In this document: piece by piece, positions 56,416 to 64,000 of the stretch
Position numbering within the stretch: the first letter of the stretch is position 1
Layout of the letters: the number at the start of each line of letters is the position of its first letter
NCBI RefSeq assembly: GCF_000801105.2
Contig: NC_079514.1
Coordinates: 51,939,372-52,003,371, forward strand
Direction: 5' to 3'
DNA: 64,000 nucleotides
From: Raphanus sativus
Taxonomy: Eukaryota; Streptophyta; Magnoliopsida; Brassicales; Brassicaceae
Program-made: the position numbers and the translations under genes
Notes under the pieces: model-generated
The model's input: the letters and a program-made list of their open reading frames with translations, nothing else
What the model was told of the DNA's origin: nothing
The model's database searches: none

Positions 56416-58353
56416 TATGTATTTCTTGTTAATCAATTTTATATCATGGAAAACAACTATTGTGGACACAACCATAAGTATACTTGTAACTTGTCACTAT
56501 ATAGATAACCGGTTAAAAATGTGTTATCCTTGTATAGAATCACTAGGGAAATCTACTGCATGACTTTCACTTATAAATTTGTGAAGATAGTCATCTTTTT
56601 TATAGTTGATAATCTAATCAACAAGTTATAAATTAAATTTGATTAATAGCATGTCTCGTATAGAACTGTTGTTAGTGATGAATAATATATCCAGCTAACA
56701 TATATTGTAGCTGGCCAACAAAATTATTGGTCGGCTAATAATTTGGCAACTTATCATTAACATGACATTAATCCCCAATCGGCATTAGAGTTTACAGTTT
56801 CATGAAAAGCAAGTCAGATTCTAAAATTACACATCAAAAATTAACATATCAATGGGAATACATGTGTATTTTATTTAAAAGTGATTCAATAGAATTCATG
56901 TAGGCATTCAAAGAAACATTTTTTGAGTTTCTAGAGGCAGGATGAAACACATCTTCTTAATCATTGTAGAAAAAAACTGAGGATTTTTCAAACTCTGAAA
57001 AATATTTCACATGATCTTGTTCAAGATTATGGTGGTGAATGGTTAGTTGTGGCCGGGTGATTATGTTTTTATGAATCAATTAATATGATGATCGATTTGT
57101 TTGGATTCAATAAAATTAAAATAAAAAGAAGCAGAGGGAAATGATAGATAAATTAGAAGTTGATAATGAAAAAGAAACTAGATTTTTTTTGTAATTATAT
57201 ATCTTTTAATATGTAAACATAATCTCGTAAAGATTCTAAAAGATATAAAATAATATCTTAAATAGATAAATCGACCTTTTACTTGTTAGCCATGAACCTA
57301 CATTTTTTACCAGAAGCAAACTATCTTGAAGATTCACATGTAATTTTACCTCTCTCTCTTCTACTATTTATTTTTATCTTTTAATATTATAGGCATTTAT
57401 CTGATTATCAAAATTATATGTATTTTGAGCCGGTTGATAAAAATGAGATTCATTTTTTTTGACTAAAAATGAGATTCATTTTTATAGGTGAGAACCAAGG
57501 ATAGGAGCACAAAAGTTAAACATCTACGAACTTTCATCAAACATTTTTTCTCCAAAAGAACTTTCATCAAACAAACAATATGTAATTTCAACACATGTGC
57601 CTCTTAAGACGTTTCTTTTTCTTTTCTTTTCTTTTTTTTGTTAAGACGTTTTTTTGTGTAAGCTTTCTTATACATGTTTGGGTTACAAATGAAACTTTGT
57701 TAGAGTCCTTTCAGTTTATATCTATACTTATATTTATTTTTGTCTATGAATATAATGGCAGAGTTATATCTACATGTTTTTATTATCGTCAATGAATAGA
57801 ATGACATAGTAACTTATAGTTAATTCTTAACCTGCTCCTGAAATTAATTTGCTCGTAATTATTAAGCTGCTCATGATACCTAAATTGTTCTTATGTTTGA
57901 TTTCAGGAAAATAGCTTACCAGGAGTATTATAGCTTTACTGACGGTAGGATATATCCTTCATCTGAAAAATATTTAATGCACTTAAAAAATCTGGATACA
58001 ACATAAAAACATAAATCTAGCATGTTACAATACATTACATATATTAGTGGATAACTATTAGACAAAAAATAAATCTATTTGGTTTCACACTTAATACAAC
58101 CCAAAGTCATCATTTTATTTGGTTTGCACAACCAAAAAAATATTTTGAAGGTTTAGAAGATAAAAAATAAATACGAACTATATAAAAATTATGTCCATAT
58201 AATATCCTATGATGTGGAAGTAATTTGAAAATAGTTCAAGTTTTATTTGATTTTTTGAAAGTTAAATATATTTCTATGTTTTTTTTGTAACACATATATT
58301 TCTATGTAAAATACATATTTAGTTGTTTAATTGAAAATTTGATATGGATTAAT
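56416..58353. repeat. Third, diverged partial copy of the 8.35 kb unit
   Basis: Matches 32009-33942 (and about 40362-42296) from the first base after the gap to GATTAAT at 58353, in direct orientation. By eye it has roughly one difference per 30-50 bases, clearly older than the split between units 1 and 2. It shares their micro-insertions. How much more of the unit, including any PAR2 copy, lies in the gap cannot be seen. Confidence 0.93.
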
Positions 58354-58357
58354 CTAA

Positions 58358-58819
58358 TCTATTAAAACTGAAGTACATATTGTACTTAACTCTTAGTTTT
58401 GCACAAAAATTACCAACCTATGCCACTCATCAAAACACTGTAGTTTTGCTATCACATTAATTAATTGAATTAATTTATTAACCCAATAAAATTGTACTCA
58501 CGTTTCTTAAACCATTCCGTCCGGTAACAACTCTAATTAATTATGTTCAACCATCACATACCTTATATAATTCAAAACCAATAATGAACATTAACCATAT
58601 ATATATCGTTACTCTCTTTACTAAACCATTCCCTCTGGTACAGAATCAAAATAATTATGTGGAACCTATAACCAAACGATTGATCATGATTAAGCTTCAG
58701 TTCATGTTTCTTCATAGCAAAACAAATCTGATTACCGATTTTATTATATACCATTCAGACTTATGGATATCATTATAATTCTTTCTTTGTACTATATCAA
58801 AACTAAATATTATATTTAC
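58358..58819 (+). mobile_element. Possible Helitron 5' end
   Basis: TCTATTAAAACTGAAGTACA at 58358 resembles Brassicaceae Helitron 5' ends. It begins just where the third unit copy stops, so insertion or capture may explain that breakpoint. No matching CTRR end was found before the hAT element, so the call is tentative. Confidence 0.35.
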
Positions 58820-59500
58820 TAGGGCTGGGCAAAAAACCTAGATCCAAAAAATCGAACCGAATCTGACCCGAAAAAGTAGTACCGAATCCGAACTAAAATT
58901 TATTAAATATCCGAACGGGTTCAAAATTTGGTTATTTATAGAACCGAAACCAAATCCGACCTGAACCGAAATATTTTGGATACCCGAATGTATCTGAAAT
59001 AGATATATATACCTAAATGTATTAATTATTTTTAGATTTAATGTATATTAAAAATATCCAAAATATATAAGATACTTTTTTAGTTTTCCAAAATACTTGA
59101 AAATATATACAAATAGTCAAAAAGTAAATGTCCAAAATAGCCAAACTATACTCAAAACGCCAAAAATTCTTAAACAATCTATTGATTCTCTATCCAAATG
59201 TTCAAACCAAACTAATTTATATGTTAAGTTTAGGTATTTTGACATTTGTTATTCAAATTTATTTATAATATATTATGTTATTTATAGGTTTTGAGAATTT
59301 TAAAGTATATAATGAGTTTTCAATTTTTTTAAATAAATTAAATGAGTTATCCAAACACGAACCGAACCCGCAAAGATCCGAACCGAACCCGAAACAAAAT
59401 TTATAAATACTCGAATGGGACTGAAATCTTTGACCCCCAAAACCCGAAACCCAAATAGATCAGAACCGAGTCCGAATGGATACCCGAATGCCCACCCCTA
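58820..59500. mobile_element. hAT-like non-autonomous element
   Basis: 681 bp with ends TAGGGCTGGGCA and TGCCCACCCCTA. The 8-bp flanks are ATATTTAC (58812-58819) and TTATTTAC (59501-59508), one mismatch. The CCGAACCGAA/ACCCGAA-rich ends match the element at 9257-10008, so both belong to one family. Confidence 0.8.
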
Positions 59501-59508
59501 TTATTTAC

Positions 59509-59949
59509 CTTCCAAACTCGATACTGTTAACTAATGATTTCTAATTCTACACAAACAACATTAAATGTAGGAAATTATAACACAATATTCTTCAATTCAA
59601 AAACAAAACAACATCCAAAGATTTTTTTCTATTTCTACTATGTCAAAATACTCGAAACATCTATCTATTAATTAACACAATCAACATATTCTTTAAATAA
59701 AACACATATTCCTTATCTACAGTGTGTATATTCAAATTTTAATTATTGTATAATTAAAAGGAATGTGCATATTCTGTTTTGATTTTGCGTAACAATCAAA
59801 ACTACCAAAAGATTGCGATTTATCCCATTAAACCTATCATTCACACTGCCAAGTATATATATATATATATATATATCATCTATCTTACAGAACAAAGTTC
59901 AATTTAACTTAAGTTGATTTGTTCCCTTATCGAGCCTTTTTCTGGATAA
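59509..59949. other. Intergenic
   Basis: AT-rich, with a (TA)n run at 59854-59876. No gene. Confidence 0.6.
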
Positions 59950-60170
59950 TAACCACCCCCGCCTAAAACCCATCGGTCCATAGCTCCTCAACCGGCATCT
60001 TTTCCGTCTCCGGTGACGCCTCTACGCCGGGCTCCGTCCCTGGCTTAAGCCAGAGGGGCCTTCGCTTCAGTACAGCAGCCTCGAGTCGACAGTTACTCCT
60101 CAGGTTGCCCGCTCTGCCTCCTCCATCCCAACTCCCCACTCAGCAAAGAAAACCTATCTTCCACTTCAGA

Positions 60171-61834
60171 ATGGCTACCAGAAGATTCACCGCTGCGGAG
60201 AAAGGAAAACATATTCCAACTCTCCAGAAGGACGCTAATAGGAAACGCATCAGAGCACCAGACTTCGATACCTCTGCGCTCATAAGAGATAATGCTCTCA
60301 CACTTATGGGACGAGTGACGAACGCAAAGGAACAACCTATCGAACATCTCATAACTTCTCTCCCAAGAAACTGGTCTCTTCGGGGTAGAGTCACCGGCTC
60401 TGACCTAGGCAGGAACTGCTTCCAGTTCAGGTTCGAATTGGAAGAGGATATGCTAGAAGTCCTCTCAAACAGACCATATTCCTACCATCACTGGATGGTT
60501 ATTCTTCAAAAGTGGGAGCCCTCTATCTCCCCCTCGTTTCCCTCGCTAATCCCTCTCTGGATCAGACTTCAGGGACTTCCCCTTCACTTTTGGCATGAAA
60601 AAATGGTGAACAATATTGGCAAGGAACTAGGGACTGTTGAGAAGACCCATATCTCCAAGACCTCAGCAAAGATGAGAATCCTTTTGGACGGCCTCCAACC
60701 ACTAACTATGGAGGCGGCGATAGATTTCGACTCGGGAGAAGAAGTTTTAATCTCCCTCGACTATGAGGATCTAAAGTCTCACTGCACGTCCTGCTTCAAA
60801 CTCTGCCATTTGACAAAAGACTGCCCTCTCCTCCCCCCTTCACGGGAGGTGCCTCAGAACAGAAGAGACGCCCTGAACTACTCATCTGCGCCTGCTGTTG
60901 ATGGGCTTATCATTCTCCCATCTCAAAGCCCTACTACACGAGAGCATAGAAGACATGAACCTTTTCATCAGAGAGTTGATAGACATGGACGCCCTTTTGG
61001 AGAAAGGGTACACTTACCAACCACGCGTGGACGCCCCCTGAAAAATAAGTTGGCTCCCCCTACTGATGCAACGAGGAGATATGATGAAGCATACCCACCT
61101 CTTCGAAAGGAACCGCACCAAAACTTACAATGGAGAGAGAAAGCTGCGCCACAGGAATCTGCTCGTCAAGCGGACCAACTAGCCTCCAGCCCCCCAGACT
61201 AGCTTCACCAACCAGTGAAGCTCCTCTGAGACCACCGCTAGAAAGGAATCTGGCGGTTTGCGACTTCCCACAGACTGATCTTATCCCTACTACTGAGGAG
61301 GTACTTGCAGAGCTACAAAAGGTAACTGATCAGTACACTAATGTTGACGATCCGAGAGAGAGCGCTGCACGTAAACAAAGAGTCTTACAAGGAGAAAATG
61401 AGGGCCTCATGGCAGCCACTGCTGTGGGAATCATAGCAGCTGCAACTTCTAACCTCTCCAGAGGTGCAGAGGATATCCCGACGCCTCCCTCTGTTTTCAA
61501 CCGACTGGAATTCCCTGAAGAGAAGTCCCCACCACCAGCATCTGCAACGACAAAACAGTCAGCTCTGAAGCGTCTGGGAAACTCTGCCACTAAAAAACGT
61601 AAGAAAACGGCCCCAAGCCCACGCATCTTACCAGGAGCAAGTACTAGGAAACGCAACCTCCACCAGGGATCTCCCTCAACTCACGACTTCCCATATGCTT
61701 CTCCTATTCTTCCTCGAAGGCCGAGAAAAAGCTCCACGACTACAAACAGCAACAGACCTGCTTTAACTCTTCCGATGACAGGTGATGAGGAACGACGTCA
61801 GGATTTTCTCATCCACCGTCCTCCTCTTCCTTAG
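60171..61834 (+). pseudogene. LINE ORF1, DUF4283 and zinc knuckle (frameshifted)
   Basis: RNA-binding, gag-like ORF1 of a plant LINE. From ATG 60171 the frame encodes a DUF4283 domain at about residues 40-190 (including LPRNWSLRGRVTGSDLGRNC and IPLWIRLQGLPLHFW). A CCHC zinc knuckle follows (CTSCFKLCHLTKDC, C-x2-C-x4-H-x4-C), and the frame stops at 61202. The Pro/Ser/Lys-rich tail continues in another frame that is open from at least 61130 to 61834, so a frameshift lies between 61130 and 61202. The ATG at 60171 is the first credible start. Confidence 0.82.
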
Positions 61835-61839
61835 TCGTA

Positions 61840-64000
61840 TTGAGCTGGAATTGTTGTGGGCTTGGGAACCCACAAACAGTCCAGAGGCTCAAAGACATTA
61901 ATGGAAAAAGCTCCCCTGACATCATTTTCCTGTCGGAGACAAAAAACGATGATGAGTTTGTGCTGAAGGAACTGGAAACTCTGGGGCTGGAATCGCACTT
62001 CCTGGTCTCCCCCATCTCCCCAGGTGCAGGAGGGCTAGCCCTGCTTTGGAAAAAAGAGATTAACATCCAAATACTCTCATCGAACCCAAACCTCATTGAC
62101 ACGATGATCTCCTATAAGAAGATATCTTTTAATAGTTCCTTCGTCTACGGGGCTCCAGATTCTCAAAACAGACAAGCAGTGTGGGACAATCTAACCTCTA
62201 TTTCTGATTCCAGAGGCTCACCATGGTTTCTAACAGGCGATTTCAACGAAATAACAAATAACTCAGAGAAGTCAGGGGGAAGAGAAAGACCTGAGAGCTC
62301 TTTTGTGGCTTTCCGATCATTCCTCTCGATGTGTGACCTCTTTGACATAAAGCACACTGGGAACTTCCTATCTTGGAGAGGCACGCGCCACACTCATTTA
62401 GTTCATTGCAGACTGGACCGCGCCATGGCAAACAGCTTGTGGTCTGACCTCTTCCCCAATGGACGCTCCCACTACCTTGCTTTCGAAGGCTCAGACCATC
62501 GTCCCCTTCTGTCAATTTTCGACTCAAAAAAGAAAAAACAGCAAAAAGCTTTCAGGTATGACAGAAGACTCCGTGAGAACACTGAAGTTACAAAGCTTGT
62601 GGAAGAAGTTTGGGATTCAAACGCTAACCTGGAGGTCTCAGTGCGCATTAGTAAGTGTCGACACGCCATCGTCGCATGGAGCAAAAAAAACTACACCAAT
62701 AGTCAGAAGGTGATTGAGGGTCTACGTAGGGAGCTAGACAGAACTATGTCTGACCCTCAAGCTGATAACCTCCTTATCTCCTCCATCAACCAGAAGCTTC
62801 TACAGGCGTACAGAGCGGAAGAGGAGTTCTGGAAACAACGGAGCCGTCAACTCTGGCTGACCCTTGGTGACCGAAATACCGGCTATTTTCATGCTTCCAC
62901 AAGGGGTCGCAGGGCGCGCAATAGACTAACTACCATCGAGGACCCAGAGGGGAACGCTTACTTTGAAGAAGACCAGATAGTTGATGTTATCTCCCTCTAC
63001 TTCAGTCAGATCTTTACGTCCTCCTTCCCTTCTGCTACAGAAGTAGTCAATAAAGCCTTAACTCCGTGTATCTCCACGTCGACAAATGAGGCTTTAATTG
63101 TAATCCCTTCGGCCTCAGAGGTCAAGGCTGCTCTTTTTGGTATCCACCCAGATAAAGCCCCGGGGCCTGATGGTTTCTCCGCAAGTTTCTTTCAGTCCAA
63201 CTGGGAAGTGGTTGGCCCTGCAATAGTAAAGGAAATTCAGTCCTTCTTTGAGACAGGAGCTCTGCCTAACACCATCAACACAACACATATCAGACTGATC
63301 CCAAAGATCCCGAGCCCTAAGCTTGTCTCAGATTACCGTCCTATCGCTCTATGCAACGTATACTACAAGATTATCTCTAAGATCTTGTCTCTACGATTGA
63401 AACCGGTCCTAACAGACATAATATCTGAGAATCAGTCCGCCTTCATACCTGATAGGGCCATCTCCGATAATGTGCTTATCACCCATGAGATGCTGCATTT
63501 CTTGAAGACCTCGGGAGCTACAGTTCACACTTCGATGGCTGTGAAAACAGACATTAGTAAGGCCTATGACAGACTAGAATGGTCTTTTGTACAAGCAATT
63601 TAAGAGAGGCTAGGATTTAACCAAACCTTGGTGCAGCTGATCATGACCTGTATCACCACAGTCTCTTATTCCTTCCTCATCAACAATGCCGTCGCTGGCA
63701 ACATCTCCCCGCAACGGGGGATCCGTCAGGGAGACCCCCTCTCCCCATACCTCTTCATCCTGTGTGGAGAAGTGCTTTCGGGTCTCTGCAAAAGAGCACA
63801 GATAAATGGTACTATGGCAGGAATAAGAGTATCAAGGAACAGCCCCAGGATTAATCACCTTCTTTTTGCGGACGACACCATGTTCTTCACAAGAACTGAT
63901 CCACAAAGCTGTATGACCCTTATGAACATCCTCCATAGCTACGAAGCTGCTTCTGGCCAGATGATCAATGCTGCAAAGTCATCTATATCTTTCTCTGCAA
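61840..64000 (+). pseudogene. LINE ORF2, endonuclease-reverse transcriptase (one stop, partial)
   Basis: Polyprotein with an APE-type endonuclease first ([30 protein letters not shown]), then the reverse transcriptase ([45 protein letters not shown], and catalytic LLFADDTMFF near 63868). A TAA at 63601-63603 interrupts the RT between the SKAYDR block and GFNQ; the same frame resumes at once and stays open to the window end. The frame opens with TTG at 61840 where relatives have ATG, so the start may also be lost. Not functional as it stands. Confidence 0.88.

Larger units (their letters stand above)
59950..64000 (+). mobile_element. Long LINE, 5' end to window edge
   Basis: A sharp rise in GC at about 59950 marks the 5' UTR. 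ORF1 and ORF2 of a plant L1-type LINE follow, continuing past the window edge, so the 3' end, poly-A and target duplication cannot be seen. A frameshift in ORF1 and one stop in ORF2 are the only clear lesions in 4 kb, so it is fairly young. Confidence 0.92.

Overview
This is a 64 kb window of plant nuclear DNA from the mustard family (Brassicaceae), most likely Brassica or a close relative. The evidence is AT-rich intergenic DNA, GT-AG introns, and plant-only families (WRKY, SHATTERPROOF MADS-box, PAR2, plant ILK-type kinase, F-box/LRR). The gene order follows Arabidopsis thaliana chromosome 3 from about At3g58710 to At3g58860: WRKY69, RING (58720), V-ATPase D (58730), CSY1 (58740), ankyrin kinase (58760), 58770, SHP1 (58780), PAR2 (58850), F-box (58860). 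Several Arabidopsis neighbours are absent or reduced to scraps (CSY2, the 58720 RING gene, 58770, and most of 58790-58840), as expected for one fractionated subgenome after the Brassica whole-genome triplication. The Arabidopsis locus assignments rest on my memory of those proteins, not on a search.

Layout. 1-982: last exon of a WRKY69-like gene. 1.4-3.1 kb: two tandem, broken RING-H2 fragments. 3.3-4.1 kb: single-exon V-ATPase subunit D (minus). 4.93-6.17 kb: 5'-truncated LINE with a perfect 14-bp target duplication. 6.6-10.9 kb: 12-exon peroxisomal citrate synthase (minus), with a damaged C-terminus and introns carrying MITEs. 11.8-14.8 kb: 12-exon ankyrin/ILK-type kinase (plus). 15.1-15.5 kb: frameshifted relic. 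16.5-19.2 kb: Helitron, MITE and SINE cluster. 20.7-25.0 kb: SHP1 MADS-box gene (plus), with a Helitron in intron 1 and an 82-nt intron 3 that is almost entirely one perfect 33-bp hairpin. 26.7-43.4 kb: two near-identical 8.35 kb direct tandem units, each with a complete PAR2 gene, a SINE, a Helitron and a 347-bp tandem repeat. 43.3-46.2 kb: probable Helitron carrying an intron-containing ribosomal protein uL22 (RPL17) pseudogene. 47.5-48.3 kb: F-box pseudogene and an unidentified gene scrap. 53.2-54.7 kb: intact three-exon F-box/LRR gene (minus). 56.3 kb: a 100-N assembly gap, directly followed by a third, diverged partial copy of the tandem unit. 58.8-59.5 kb: hAT-like MITE. From about 59.95 kb to the window end: a long LINE with ORF1 and ORF2, broken by a frameshift and a stop.

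The intact genes do not form a pathway. They are a conserved neighbourhood with roles in transcription (WRKY69), vacuolar proton pumping (VHA-D), peroxisomal fatty-acid respiration (CSY1), signalling (ILK-type kinase), fruit dehiscence (SHP1), shade-avoidance repression (PAR2, twice) and ubiquitin ligation (F-box). The most notable points are the very recent PAR2 duplication, the hairpin intron of SHP1, the eroding CSY1, and at least 17 tiny (7-34 nt) poly-A/T-plus-tail insertions with target duplications that look like extreme truncations of retroposons.
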